Position numbers and translations under genes: made by a program
Notes under the pieces: generated by a model
Seen by the model: only the letters and a program-made list of their open reading frames with translations
Databases searched by the model: none
Told to the model about the DNA's origin: nothing
NCBI GenBank assembly: GCA_963707125.1
Contig: CAVPOU010000015.1
Coordinates: 186,001-250,000 of the forward strand
DNA from: CAVPDE01 sp963707125
GTDB taxonomy: Bacteria; Desulfobacterota; DSM-4660; Desulfatiglandales; HGW-15
Direction of reading: 5' to 3'
DNA: 64,000 bases
Part shown: piece by piece, positions 25,512-35,096 of the stretch
How the letters are laid out: each line of letters begins with the position of its first letter
How positions within the stretch are numbered: position 1 is the stretch's first letter

Positions 25512-26303
25512 CTACGCGGCAACTCCTTGGGTCTCAGCGGCGCTTCCCTTGCCCAAATAGGCTTCAATCACGAGTGGGTTTTTCTTGATCTCCTCGGGTG
25601 TCCCTTCAGCAATCTTCCTGCCGTAGTCCAGCACCGTAACGGTTTCCGAGATCCCCATGACCACGCGCATCTGGTGTTCAATAAGCAGGATGGTAATGCC
25701 CACTTCATCCCGGAGGTGCCGGATAAAATCCATCATCGTCTGCGTTTCACTCGGGTTCATTCCGGCGGTCGGCTCATCCAGGAGCAACAACTTCGGCTTT
25801 GAGGCAAGAGCGCGTGCGATCTCCAGGCGCCTTTGCTCCCCATAGGGAAGGTTCTTTGCCAGAAGATCTCCCTTGCCTGCCAGATTGACAAACTTGAGCA
25901 AGCGGTTCCCTTCCTCGGCGGCCTCCTTCTCTTCCTTTCGAGTCGAGGGCAAATTGGCGATAATACCGAAGTAGTTCGCCTTCAAACGGCAGTGAAGGCC
26001 CACAAGGACATTTTCAATGGCCGTGAGGTTGGGAAAGAGGCGAATGTTCTGATAGGTTCTGGCAATTCCAAGACGAACGATCTGGTCAGGCATCAGGCCT
26101 GCCAGAGAATGGCTATTCAAGCGGATCTCCCCCTCTTCCGGACGGTAAAACCCGGTCACGCAGTTGAAGAAAGTGGTCTTGCCTGCCCCATTCGGCCCGA
26201 TGATACTGTGGATGGCCTTTTCTTTGATTTCCACGTCCAGCTCATCCACTGCCACCAGCCCGCCGAAACGCTTTGTCGTTTTTTTCGCTGTAAGAATAGC
26301 CAT
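25512..26303 (-). CDS. livG: Branched-chain amino acid-type ABC transporter ATP-binding protein LivG
   Basis: 263 residues. Walker A GPNGAGKTT, the IARTYQNIRLF segment typical of LivG, signature LPYGEQRRLEIARAL, Walker B LLLLDEPTAGMNP, H-loop IEHQM. It pairs with LivF as the second ATPase. AGGAG lies 5 nt ahead of the ATG; it is 8 bp after the livM stop. Confidence 0.93.
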   Translation of the reverse strand: MAILTAKKTTKRFGGLVAVDELDVEIKEKAIHSIIGPNGAGKTTFFNCVTGFYRPEEGEIRLNSHSLAGLMPDQIVRLGIARTYQNIRLFPNLTAIENVLVGLHCRLKANYFGIIANLPSTRKEEKEAAEEGNRLLKFVNLAGKGDLLAKNLPYGEQRRLEIARALASKPKLLLLDEPTAGMNPSETQTMMDFIRHLRDEVGITILLIEHQMRVVMGISETVTVLDYGRKIAEGTPEEIKKNPLVIEAYLGKGSAAETQGVAA

Positions 26304-26311
26304 AGAGTCTC

Positions 26312-28003
26312 CTAAGACGAAGCCGAAGCGGTTGACGTTGCTCCATTGTTCTCGCTAGGTTCTTCCTCGTGGAATTCCCTGCGCCTCAACGCCTCAGGCC
26401 AAAGCCCCTCAGGCCTGACGAGCATCATCACCACCAGGGCTAAACCATAAACCAGGAGGCGATACTCGGCAAATTCCCGCAGGAGTTCCGGAAGGCCAAC
26501 CAGGGCTGCCGCCCCGACGATCACCCCGGGAATGCTTCCCATCCCCCCGACAATGATCACACAGAGGATGTTGATGGAGATCATCACGTTCATGCTGTGG
26601 GGGTAAACGGAAGTCAATTTGGTCGCAAAGATGGCCCCGCTCAAAGCAGAGAAGGCCGCTCCTGTGCCAAAGGCGAGCAACTTGGTGGCCACCAGGTTGA
26701 TGCCCATGGCCTGGGCCACGTCTTCGTCCTCACGCATGGCTTTCCACGCCCGACCGAGCCGGGAATCCCGAAGGCGCAAGGAAATGAAAATCACCAGAAA
26801 GCAACCGGCCAGAATGAGATAATAGATCTCCTGCGGCATACCGAACTCGAATCCGGCGATAGAGGCTTTCGGGATCTTGCCGATCCCCTGTGCCCCGCCC
26901 AGCCAGGGTTTCAAGAAGTCCGACAGAACCATGATCCGAATGATTTCTCCGAATCCGAGCGTGGCGATGGCCAGGTAGTCGCCGCGCATCTTGAGAACAG
27001 GAATCCCGAGCATGACCCCGAACACGATCCCGATCAGGATGGCGAAAGGCAGAGCTTGCCAGAAAGAGAGGCTGAAAAAACCCAGCTCAGGAGAGGTCAG
27101 TATCGCCGTCACGTAAGCGCCGATCGCAAAAAACGCCACATAGCCCAGGTCCAGAAGCCCGGCATACCCGACCACAATGTTCAACCCCAGCCCCAGCAGA
27201 ACGTAAAGACCGACGATGGTGAGCACTTCGCTCAGGAAGAGCCCCACGATCTGAGGGAGCACGAAAAGAATGAGCAGCAGAATCGCAATGGCGGTCCACT
27301 GGATGGCGCGTTGGCCTGTCGCAGGCAGGCTTTTGAAACCCGACTGAACCGCCTTTCCTTTGAGAGACCAAAGGAGCGTGACCGCAGCAACCAGAATAAA
27401 CAATGCTGCGGCGCCCTGTTCCGTCAGTCCGTTGGAGGAAAAAACCCATTCCGCAAACTCAGCGAGCATCTCCCACGCCGCCAGAGTCGGGCGAATCAAA
27501 TCTTGAAGCACCCCCGCACCAACGACGCAGGTCAGGGACACAATGAACATCTTCCGAAAAGCGCCTGGAAGCAGATACAGGATGCCCGCAAAAAGGCTGC
27601 AAAGGGGATAGGCCACAAACAGGAGGGGCGCGGTTTCAAAGCCATGTCCGAAGCTGAGCAGGTCATAGAGGACCGGTGACGCATTGACGAAAACAGCCCG
27701 CAAGTTGATCACGTCTCCGACCAAGAGCAGGAGCAGCAACATCCCTGCTGTGATGAAGCCGCAGGTGAGCGAGTTGATCACCACCCACAGGGGATGGCTG
27801 GAGGTGGTCTTTTTTGCAGCGAGATAGCCCACAAACACCACGGCTGCAGCCAGAAGAGACTGATCCATGGAGAGGATGCCGCTCACAATCTGACGCTTGC
27901 TAAAGGCCTCCACCATTCCCATGAGGGAAAGAAGGATAGTGATCAGACCGCCCAGTAACCCGGTCACGACTCCGTGCTTCCAAAGGGTGAGAACTCGTGT
28001 CAT
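26312..28003 (-). CDS. livM: Branched-chain amino acid-type ABC transporter permease LivM, N-terminally extended
   Basis: 563 residues, against roughly 300-430 for usual LivM. The canonical permease domain runs from about residue 255 (VLTIVGLYVLLGLGLNIVVGYAGLLDLGYVAFFAIGAY split by the usual loop) to about 540, including the EAA-like loop RLGRAWKAMREDE that contacts the ATPases. The first 230 residues hold five or six further hydrophobic segments (for example LLAAAVVFVGYLAAKK and GMLLLLLLVGDVI). Their function is not recognised. It forms the inner-membrane channel with LivH. Confidence 0.9.
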   Translation of the reverse strand: MTRVLTLWKHGVVTGLLGGLITILLSLMGMVEAFSKRQIVSGILSMDQSLLAAAVVFVGYLAAKKTTSSHPLWVVINSLTCGFITAGMLLLLLLVGDVINLRAVFVNASPVLYDLLSFGHGFETAPLLFVAYPLCSLFAGILYLLPGAFRKMFIVSLTCVVGAGVLQDLIRPTLAAWEMLAEFAEWVFSSNGLTEQGAAALFILVAAVTLLWSLKGKAVQSGFKSLPATGQRAIQWTAIAILLLILFVLPQIVGLFLSEVLTIVGLYVLLGLGLNIVVGYAGLLDLGYVAFFAIGAYVTAILTSPELGFFSLSFWQALPFAILIGIVFGVMLGIPVLKMRGDYLAIATLGFGEIIRIMVLSDFLKPWLGGAQGIGKIPKASIAGFEFGMPQEIYYLILAGCFLVIFISLRLRDSRLGRAWKAMREDEDVAQAMGINLVATKLLAFGTGAAFSALSGAIFATKLTSVYPHSMNVMISINILCVIIVGGMGSIPGVIVGAAALVGLPELLREFAEYRLLVYGLALVVMMLVRPEGLWPEALRRREFHEEEPSENNGATSTASASS

Positions 28004-28019
28004 CTTGCCATCCTTTCCA

Positions 28020-29081
28020 TTAGGCCTTCTTCACCGCCAGACGCTCTCCCATAATGCCTGTGGGCCGGAAAATAAGGACCAGCACAAGCATGATGAAAGC
28101 AATGGCATCCTTGAGCTGATAGGGAGCCACGATGCCCAGACCGTCAAGGAACAGGCTCGGCCCGATCGATTCAATGATGCCGAGGAAGATCCCTCCCAGC
28201 ATGGCGCCCGGGATGTTTCCGATTCCGCCGAGGACCGCTGCCGTAAAAGCTTTGATTCCGGGAATGAACCCCATGAAGAAGTGCACCTGCTTAAACATGA
28301 TCGCGTAGAGCACGCCGGCTGCTCCTGCCGCCGCACCCCCGATGATGAAGGTCGTGGAGATCATTTTGTCCACGTCAATGCCCATGAGGTACGCCGCCTC
28401 CTTGTCTTCTGATACGGCTCGGATGGCCTTGCCGACCCTGGTGCGCTGGATAAATGCATAAAGAGCGAACATCAGCACGGCCGCAGCGACAATGACGAGG
28501 GCTTGGAATTTCAGGATTCTAAGCCCCCAGAAAACAAACTGGCCCTCCAAAGCTTTGACCACCGGATAGGCCTGGAATCCGGGGCCATAAAGCCCTCGAA
28601 ACATATACTGGAGGAAGAAAGATGCCCCGATGGCCGTAATCAGAGGAATCAACCGCGGGGCGTTGCGCAGAGGACGATAGGCAATGCGCTCCAGAAGGTA
28701 AGCGATCAGGGTGGAGGTGGCCATGGACACGAGAAAAACCACCACCATGCTCAATAAAGGGTTGCTGTCCAGAAAACCGGACCGGTAAAAGGCGGCCGCC
28801 ACAAAATAAGCGGTGTAGGGGCCGCTCATGAAGACCTCGCTGTGCGCGAAATTGATCATCCGCAGGACGCCGTAGACCATAGTGTATCCCATGGCAATGA
28901 GGGCATAGATGCTCCCCTGGGCAAGGCCGAAAACCATGAAATCAAACCAGTGTCGTCCAGCATACCGGCCTGAGACCAGCGTAAACACTGAACCCACGAT
29001 GATCGAGACCACAATACCCGCTCCGATCAGCCACATGACCAGGTCCGTTCCTGAAAATCTTTCTCTCCATCCTTTCAACAT
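28020..29081 (-). CDS. livH: Branched-chain amino acid-type ABC transporter permease LivH
   Basis: 353 residues with about eight membrane segments. Family marks are FGLAQGSIYALIAMGYTM, VLRMINFAHSE and RTRVGKAIRAVSEDKEAA (ATPase contact loop). A 40-residue N-terminal segment with one extra hydrophobic helix precedes the normal start of LivH. It lies 16 bp before livM. Its start is separated from the binding-protein gene by about 180 bp with two hairpins. Confidence 0.92.
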   Translation of the reverse strand: MLKGWRERFSGTDLVMWLIGAGIVVSIIVGSVFTLVSGRYAGRHWFDFMVFGLAQGSIYALIAMGYTMVYGVLRMINFAHSEVFMSGPYTAYFVAAAFYRSGFLDSNPLLSMVVVFLVSMATSTLIAYLLERIAYRPLRNAPRLIPLITAIGASFFLQYMFRGLYGPGFQAYPVVKALEGQFVFWGLRILKFQALVIVAAAVLMFALYAFIQRTRVGKAIRAVSEDKEAAYLMGIDVDKMISTTFIIGGAAAGAAGVLYAIMFKQVHFFMGFIPGIKAFTAAVLGGIGNIPGAMLGGIFLGIIESIGPSLFLDGLGIVAPYQLKDAIAFIMLVLVLIFRPTGIMGERLAVKKA

Positions 29082-29165
29082 GGGGCCAGTTCTCCCTTGA
29101 GATCGTCAAATCGATCTGAACAGACTAAGCAAAATCATCCATTTCCTGGATAAGCTCGATGAACG

Positions 29166-29245
29166 GCTGAGCCGGTCGCGACTTTGCCGGCCGGCTCAGC
29201 ACAGGCTCTTATGAAGAAACCCGGTTTCTTTCTTGAGACCGGGTT
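29166..29245 (-). promoter_or_regulatory. Two hairpins between binding-protein gene and livH
   Basis: Reading on the minus strand, first AACCCGGT/ACCGGGTT (29245-29218), then GCTGAGCCGG/CCGGCTCAGC (29200-29166). They sit right after the binding-protein stop. Such structures often end or process most transcripts so that the periplasmic protein is made in excess over the membrane parts. Confidence 0.6.
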
Positions 29246-29260
29246 CCTTTGGACTTGAGG

Positions 29261-30526
29261 TTAGTAAGGCTTCCAGAACGGTACGCTCGGCATTTCCCCC
29301 TTTTTCACATTGTCCGCAGTCGTAATGTAGACTGCGATTCTCGGGTCAGCGCAGTCACCGAACTTATTGCACGTGAGGTTCCCGGTCAGGCCCTTCATAT
29401 CTTTCGTCGCATAGAGGGCATCCCGCAGAGCCTTTCTTCCGATGCAAAGGGTGCCGTCCGGACCGGTCTTGCCCACCTTCTTAATCGCCGCAAAGATCAT
29501 CATGGCCGCATCATAACCATGGGCATGGAACGGAGCCAGAGGCTTCTCCCCATACTTCTTCTGATGCTTGGCCAGGAAATCCTTGTAGCCCGCTGCAAAG
29601 GCGGAGAAATCAGGGCTCGAATGGAACATGCCGATCGCCGTGTCGCCAGCCGCCTTGTAGAAGTCAGGGGAGAAAACCCCGTCCGCACCCATCAGGTAAA
29701 CTTTCTCGAGGCCGGATACTTCTTTGACCTGCCGGGTGATGTGACCGCCCGCTGCGATGAAAATGGGATAGTAAATGAACTCAGGCTTGCCCGTGGCGAT
29801 CTTGGTGAGCACGGGTCTCATGTCGGTGTCCGTTGGAGCAACGGCTTCCTGGGCTGTGATGGTGCCGCCCAATTTCTTGAAGGTTTCTGCGAAAACCCCC
29901 TGAAGTTGTTCGGCATAAACGCTTCCGTCATGGATCGTGGCTGCTTTCTTCACGCCTAGCTTCTTGATCGCGAACTCTGCCGCCACAGCTCCCTGAACTT
30001 TATCATTGTGGGCTGTGCGCAGGTACCCTTCATACTCTGGTCCGCGCTTCGGGTCGGTCAGATATGGAGCGGTGTTGGAAGGCGACACCGTGGCAATGCC
30101 CGCTTTCCAGAGAAGAGGTGCGCCCGGTCGCGCTTCGCTTGAGCAGTTTGAACCGATGGCCGCCACAATCGTGGGATCCGAAGCCAGCTTGGTTGCAGCC
30201 GCCTGGCCGCCTTCAGCATTACATCCCGTGTCTTGAGTGCTCAGCTTAATGGGATGGCCAAGGAGTTTCCCCCCGATGTCATCAACGGCGATCTCCACGC
30301 CCCTCTTTGTATCTGTACCAAGAGAGGCGTCCGGACCTGCCACCACCATCCAGTTGGCAATATGAATCGGGTCCCCTTTTTTAATTTTTATGACACCCAT
30401 AGGGTCTTCACACTTGAATTCCGCTTTCTTAGCTGGTTCGGCTTTTTTCGTTTGAGCCAATGCCGGAGCTGCCGCCAGAGTAATGACCGCAGCCAGAACA
30501 ATCAAAATCGTAAGAACTCTTTTCAT
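29261..30526 (-). CDS. Branched-chain amino acid-type ABC transporter substrate-binding protein
   Basis: 421 residues with a signal peptide (MKRVLTILIVLAAVI, cleavage after ALA). It has the two-lobe periplasmic receptor fold of the LivJ/LivK family: DPIHIANWMVVAGPDAS, RGVEIAVDDIGG, IGSNCSSEARPG (ligand-binding Ser cluster) and KKAATIHDGSVYAEQL. The mature N-terminus is extended by a Lys-rich segment. The bound ligand may be a branched-chain amino acid, an amide or an aromatic acid; sequence alone does not decide. First gene of the transporter unit. Confidence 0.92.
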   Translation of the reverse strand: MKRVLTILIVLAAVITLAAAPALAQTKKAEPAKKAEFKCEDPMGVIKIKKGDPIHIANWMVVAGPDASLGTDTKRGVEIAVDDIGGKLLGHPIKLSTQDTGCNAEGGQAAATKLASDPTIVAAIGSNCSSEARPGAPLLWKAGIATVSPSNTAPYLTDPKRGPEYEGYLRTAHNDKVQGAVAAEFAIKKLGVKKAATIHDGSVYAEQLQGVFAETFKKLGGTITAQEAVAPTDTDMRPVLTKIATGKPEFIYYPIFIAAGGHITRQVKEVSGLEKVYLMGADGVFSPDFYKAAGDTAIGMFHSSPDFSAFAAGYKDFLAKHQKKYGEKPLAPFHAHGYDAAMMIFAAIKKVGKTGPDGTLCIGRKALRDALYATKDMKGLTGNLTCNKFGDCADPRIAVYITTADNVKKGEMPSVPFWKPY

Positions 30527-30638
30527 GGATACCTCCTCCGTGTTCAGGATTAAAAGTTTTGTGGGTCCAGAATCTTTGCCTTTACGTCAAAAGTCGCTTC
30601 ATCACCCCCTCTCCCTGCATCTTCCTCTAAACGAACGA

Positions 30639-30667
30639 ATCTTATTAGGGACGGAGCGTTTTGTCAA
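30639..30667 (-). promoter_or_regulatory. Sigma70-type promoter of the liv operon
   Basis: Minus strand TTGACA (30667-30662), 17 nt spacer, TAAGAT (30644-30639), about 110 nt before the binding-protein start and just outside the upstream gene. Confidence 0.65.
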
Positions 30668-30686
30668 GAGAACGCACCTCTCTCTC

Positions 30687-32336
30687 TCAGGCCTTCTTGT
30701 TTCTTTTTCCCTTTCTGACCTTGTCCTTGATCCTCTGGATGTGCCCCCTGCCCAGGCCCTTCACCTCACACCCCAATTCAAAGTACTTTTCAATCTTCCT
30801 GTCGTCCAGAATGCCGAAACAGTCAATCACGGCCACAGGGCCTCCGGTCATTCGAACAAGTTTTTCCGGCTCAAGGCTCAGATAAGGCTTGTGGCGGACC
30901 GCTAAAATGACGGCATCCGCCCCCTTCAGGGCCTCGGCAAGATCAGGGATCATCTTGAAATCCTTGAGATGTTCCTGGTTTCGGAAGAAACGGGACCACC
31001 CGGTGCCCACAGCTGGGTACGTGTCCTGTTTTTCCAGTTCCCACCAGTGCTGTAGGTAGGGGTCATGAGCCTTGACCTCGGCTCCCATTTCCGTCAGTTT
31101 TCGCACAATGATCTCAGAGCCGCTGTAGCGGGTGTCTCCCACGTCTTCCCGGTAGGAGGCGCCCAGGACCGTGATCTGGGAGGCTGCCAGGATTCGTCCC
31201 ATGTTGCGGAGCGCATCCCGTGCCATCTGGGCTGCCCGCAGACCTCTGGTGTCATTGATATTGATCGCTTCGGGGGTGATCTTGAAAATGTCGTTTTCAA
31301 AACCCAGAAGGTGTTTGTAAGCCCAGAGCCCCAGCCCGCCGTCCTTGGGGAGGCAGTAACCCCCGATCCCCGGCCCGGGGAAAATCATGTTGCTGTGCGT
31401 AGGGCGCACCTTGATCGCGTTGATGACCTTGATGAGATCCACCCCGTTTGTCTCGGCAAACACGCTCCACTCGTCAAGGAAGGCCAGGATGGTGGCACGG
31501 TAGCTGTTCTCCACGATTTTGCAGGTCTCACTCTCCAGGGGTCTGTCCAGCACCGTGAGCGGGAACTGCTCCACATTGAGGACTTCTGAGAGAAACTTGA
31601 CGACCCGTTTTCTGCTCTCTTCATTGATGCCGCTGCAAACGCGCCAGAAGTCCCGAACGGATTTCACGTAATCCCGGCCGGGCATCACCCGCTCGAAGCT
31701 GTGGGCCAGAAGCGGTTCCTCCTGAATCCCCCTCTTCTTGAAAGCCTTCTTCACCAGGGGATAGGCCACGAATTCCGTGGTTCCGGGCGGCACCGTCGTT
31801 TCGATCAGAACCATGCATCTGGGATCGATCTTCTCGCCGATGACTTTGAAGCTCTCTTCCAGGGCGCTGATGTCCGCGTGCCCGCTCCTCAGGTTCCCAA
31901 GTTCCTGCTTGAGGAAATCGCACTGCACGTCCACCACAAGCGCATCCGCGAGCTTCAGGGCATCATAAGTGTAAGTGGCGGTGAGCGTTTTCTTCTTTGT
32001 CACGCATCGTTCAATCATGGGAGCCACTTCAGGGTCTTCGGCCTTCACCGGCGAGACCCCCCTGTTGAAGAGAGGAATCTTCCAGAAGCTCCGCGGGCTC
32101 GGCCTCTGCATGCCGATCACGAACTTGCCGGGCTTCCCCGTCTTCTTGTCCGTGGAGTCCGCGACCACGCCGGCCATGACCGCACCTACAAATCCGAGGC
32201 CCATGACCACAACAATCTCTTGCCCCTCTTTCCGGTGGGCTTTGGCCAGCTTCTCCAGCCTTGCGTACTCTTTCTTGTAGTCCTCTTCATCAGGGATCTT
32301 GAACTTCTCGCCTTCCGGGCTAACTGAGTACTCCAT
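30687..32336 (-). CDS. UDP-N-acetylhexosamine 6-dehydrogenase family (WbpA/TviB-type nucleotide-sugar dehydrogenase)
   Basis: 549 residues from the ATG at 32336 (AAGGAGATCC upstream). Rossmann motif GLGFVG at 46-51, SFERVMPGR near 213, VENSYRAT near 275 and catalytic C328 in GIGGYCLPKD. It oxidises C6 of a UDP-sugar to the uronic acid with two NAD. It is over 100 residues longer than WbpA, with a 40-residue N-terminal extension and inserts, as in a subgroup of uncharacterised homologues. WecB-type and WbpB/WbpD-type genes 12-15 kb away suggest UDP-GlcNAc as substrate; GDP-mannose or UDP-glucose cannot be excluded. Confidence 0.82.
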   Translation of the reverse strand: MEYSVSPEGEKFKIPDEEDYKKEYARLEKLAKAHRKEGQEIVVVMGLGFVGAVMAGVVADSTDKKTGKPGKFVIGMQRPSPRSFWKIPLFNRGVSPVKAEDPEVAPMIERCVTKKKTLTATYTYDALKLADALVVDVQCDFLKQELGNLRSGHADISALEESFKVIGEKIDPRCMVLIETTVPPGTTEFVAYPLVKKAFKKRGIQEEPLLAHSFERVMPGRDYVKSVRDFWRVCSGINEESRKRVVKFLSEVLNVEQFPLTVLDRPLESETCKIVENSYRATILAFLDEWSVFAETNGVDLIKVINAIKVRPTHSNMIFPGPGIGGYCLPKDGGLGLWAYKHLLGFENDIFKITPEAININDTRGLRAAQMARDALRNMGRILAASQITVLGASYREDVGDTRYSGSEIIVRKLTEMGAEVKAHDPYLQHWWELEKQDTYPAVGTGWSRFFRNQEHLKDFKMIPDLAEALKGADAVILAVRHKPYLSLEPEKLVRMTGGPVAVIDCFGILDDRKIEKYFELGCEVKGLGRGHIQRIKDKVRKGKRNKKA

Positions 32337-32468
32337 GCAGGATCTCCTTCCTTCACCTCCGACGGTATGGGTATCGTAGCTAATTACTTGAAAAATCAAT
32401 TAATGTCAAGCGATTCCGTGGATAATGCGCCCCTTTTAAGCACTGCCTATCTGTGGTAGTATCCTTTT

Positions 32469-33434
32469 ATGGGAAAAAGCCGGAGCGAATTCTTCAAGCA
32501 ATGCTTTCTCTGCCCCAGGGAATGTGGAGTGGACCGGCTGGAAGGCGGCGAAAAGTCGAGCGGGGGGTTCTGCAGGCAGGACGGCCAACTCAGAGTGGCC
32601 CATGTGGGCCCCCACTTTGGCGAGGAACCTCCTCTGACAGGAACTCATGGATCCGGAACCGTGTTCTTCACAGGCTGCTCGCTCCGCTGCTCCTTTTGCC
32701 AGAACTTCCAAATCTCAAGGGAGGGTCTCGGCGAGAACCTTGAGATAGGAGGGCTCCTGGCGAAAATTGAGGAAATGATCATCCAGAAGCATGTTCACAA
32801 CATTAATTTTGTGACCCCGGATCATTTCTTCCCTCACGTGTTTGAACTCGTCTCTCTCCTGAGGAGCAAAGGATATTCTCTCCCCATGGTCTACAATCTC
32901 TCCGGCTACCAGTCCGTGAGTGCCCTCAAGGCTGCAGAAGGTTATGCGGACATCTATCTGCCGGACTTCAAATATGCGGACCGGGTTCTGGCGAAAAGGT
33001 TCTCCAAATGCCAGGATTATCCGGATGTCGCCCTTGCCGCCATCTCTGAGATGCTCGCTCAAAAGGGATTTCTGGACAGTTTTGATACCGGCGACTCCTT
33101 GGCGAAAAAAGGAGTCCTCGTCCGCCATCTCATCCTTCCCGGACACGTGGAGAACTCAATCAATGCTCTGACTACCCTGTTTGTAGAATTCGGGGCTGAG
33201 CTTCCTATAAGCCTTATGTCCCAATACGTTCCGATCACCCCTCAGGACGCAGAGGCCCTCAATCGCCGTCTCACCAAGGAGGAATTCAACCGGGTGTATT
33301 CGCACGTCCTGGATCTCGGTTTCGAGCACCTCTTTGTCCAGTTCCCGGAGGAAGAATCCTCTGATAGCAAACCCCCTTTCCTCCCCGATTTCAGGCTGAA
33401 CCGGCCCTTTTCCCTCCCACCCGAGCAAGATTGA
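32469..33434 (+). CDS. Radical SAM protein, PflX / pyruvate-formate-lyase-activase-like
   Basis: 321 residues. The radical SAM cluster motif is CSLRCSFC (C70, C74, C77). An N-terminal Cys-rich segment (C12, C15, C19, C35: CFLCPRECG ... GFC) fits the COG1313 PflX group, whose biological target is not established. The core includes NINFVTPDHFFP and ILPGHVENS. The start has little ribosome-site signal (TATCCTTTTATGGG). It stands alone, divergent from the sugar dehydrogenase. Confidence 0.85.
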   Translation: MGKSRSEFFKQCFLCPRECGVDRLEGGEKSSGGFCRQDGQLRVAHVGPHFGEEPPLTGTHGSGTVFFTGCSLRCSFCQNFQISREGLGENLEIGGLLAKIEEMIIQKHVHNINFVTPDHFFPHVFELVSLLRSKGYSLPMVYNLSGYQSVSALKAAEGYADIYLPDFKYADRVLAKRFSKCQDYPDVALAAISEMLAQKGFLDSFDTGDSLAKKGVLVRHLILPGHVENSINALTTLFVEFGAELPISLMSQYVPITPQDAEALNRRLTKEEFNRVYSHVLDLGFEHLFVQFPEEESSDSKPPFLPDFRLNRPFSLPPEQD

Positions 33435-33582
33435 CTTCACGGGACCTAGCTGATAAAAGGCTTTTCATGTCTGACCCCCTCCCCTCGCCCCTCCCGCCAG
33501 GGGAGGGGAAGTATTCTTATGAAGGAGTTTATCCAGGAGTTTCGACTCCTGATGTCGCAGTGCCCTTAACGCGAGTATCGAG

Positions 33583-34740
33583 ATGAAAATCGCTTACCTG
33601 GATTGTTTCTCCGGCATCAGCGGGGACATGTTCATCGGAGCCTTGATCGATGCCGGTTTGCCCCATGAAGAATTGAGAAAGGTTCTCCAGAGCCTGCCTC
33701 TTGAAGGCTACAGCCTCGAAGTGACACGGGAGGAAAGGAACCATCTCTTTGGCACCCGCTTCAAAGTCAAGGTGACCAGGGATCCCCAACCTCACAGGAG
33801 ATTCTCCGACATTAGAGACCTCATCCGTGCCGGAAATCTCAGCCCCTCTGTAAGGGACAAAAGTATCGCCATCTTTGAAAGCATTGCCGTGGAGGAGGGG
33901 AAGATCCACGGCTGCTCTGTGGAAGAGGTGCATTTCCACGAGGTGGGAGCTATCGACTCCATTGTGGATATTGTCGGCAGCGTGCTGGGGATGGAATATC
34001 TCGGAATCGGTACGGCCTGTGCGTCATCACTGCCGCTCGGCTCAGGGTTTGTTGAGACGGCCCATGGCCGGATCCCTTTGCCTGCGCCTGCGACAGTGGC
34101 TCTTCTCAGGGGCATCCCTGTCCATGACTCAGGCTTGAAAGAAGAGCTCGTCACCCCCACAGGGGCGGCACTTGTGAAAGGCCTCGTCCATTCCTTCGGA
34201 TCCCTGCCGCCCATGGTCATAGAGAAGGTGGGTTATGGCGTTGGAAGCCGGAACCTGGCAGACAGGCCCAATCTCCTGCGCATCCTCATCGGTCAGGAGC
34301 AGGGGGGAGCCCATGAGGAGACGGTCGTGATCCTTGAGGCCAACCTGGATGACACCAACCCCGAGTGGCTGGGGTTCCTCATGGAACGCCTTTTTGAAGC
34401 AGGGGCCCTGGATGTGGTTTTCTCCCCGGGTTACATGAAAAAAAACCGGCCGGCTGTTCTCGTTCATGTCATGGGAAAGCCTTACCAGAAGGATCAGCTC
34501 ATGGATCTTCTCTTCTCAGAGACCACCACCCTGGGAGTACGCTTCCACTGCACTCAGCGAAGGGTTCTGGAGAGATCTTCCGTTGAAATGGATAGCCCCT
34601 GGGGCCGAATGAAAGTGAAAAAGGTTTTCCGGCCCGATGGGTCTTTCCATCTTTTGCCCGAGTTCGAGGAATGCCGGCGAATTGCCAAAGAAAAAGGCCT
34701 TCCTATGAAGGATGTGTATTCCTGGATCATGGCCCAGTGA
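33583..34740 (+). CDS. larC: Nickel-pincer cofactor nickel insertase LarC
   Basis: 385 residues in one uninterrupted frame. It begins with the diagnostic YLDCFSGISGDM, then EVHFHEVGAIDSIVDI, the Asn/Asp segment EANLDDTNPEWLG and a DUF111 C-terminal part with PGYMKKNRP. LarC loads nickel into the pyridinium-bisthiocarboxylate cofactor of lactate racemase-type enzymes. In Lactiplantibacillus it is made by programmed frameshifting; here no shift is needed. larA, larB and larE are not in the window. Confidence 0.92.
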   Translation: MKIAYLDCFSGISGDMFIGALIDAGLPHEELRKVLQSLPLEGYSLEVTREERNHLFGTRFKVKVTRDPQPHRRFSDIRDLIRAGNLSPSVRDKSIAIFESIAVEEGKIHGCSVEEVHFHEVGAIDSIVDIVGSVLGMEYLGIGTACASSLPLGSGFVETAHGRIPLPAPATVALLRGIPVHDSGLKEELVTPTGAALVKGLVHSFGSLPPMVIEKVGYGVGSRNLADRPNLLRILIGQEQGGAHEETVVILEANLDDTNPEWLGFLMERLFEAGALDVVFSPGYMKKNRPAVLVHVMGKPYQKDQLMDLLFSETTTLGVRFHCTQRRVLERSSVEMDSPWGRMKVKKVFRPDGSFHLLPEFEECRRIAKEKGLPMKDVYSWIMAQ

Positions 34741-35095
34741 AGCAGTGCCTAAAGTGAACCCTTCGACAGGCTCCCTTCTAGAACCTCAGGGTCTTCGACA
34801 GGGACTTCGTCTAAAATGTCTAAAATTGACGGCTTCGTAAGAAGTCGTCAAAATTCAAGGGCAGAAAATCGAAAAAAGTCAACCACGAAAACACGAAAAC
34901 TGGAAATGCTCAAGAAGAACGTGGATGTCCAAGTGCCTGTTATACCGGACCTCTGGAAGCATCCAGGGATTTCGCTTGGAATTTGACGCGATAACGACAT
35001 TTTCGGGTTTTCGTTCTTTCGTGCTTTCGTGATTGGTTTTTGGGTCCAAAGCATTTTAGGCACTTTAGTTCACTTTAGACACTTTAGGCACTTTT
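34741..35095. repeat. Mixed intergenic repeats
   Basis: A CTTCGACAGG palindromic element (about 34759-34802) is followed by CACGAAAACACGAAAA words and then CACTTTAGGCACTTTAG words running up to the pgpA start codon. The last of these words supplies the weak AGG ahead of the ATG. Confidence 0.6.
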
Positions 35096-35096
35096 C

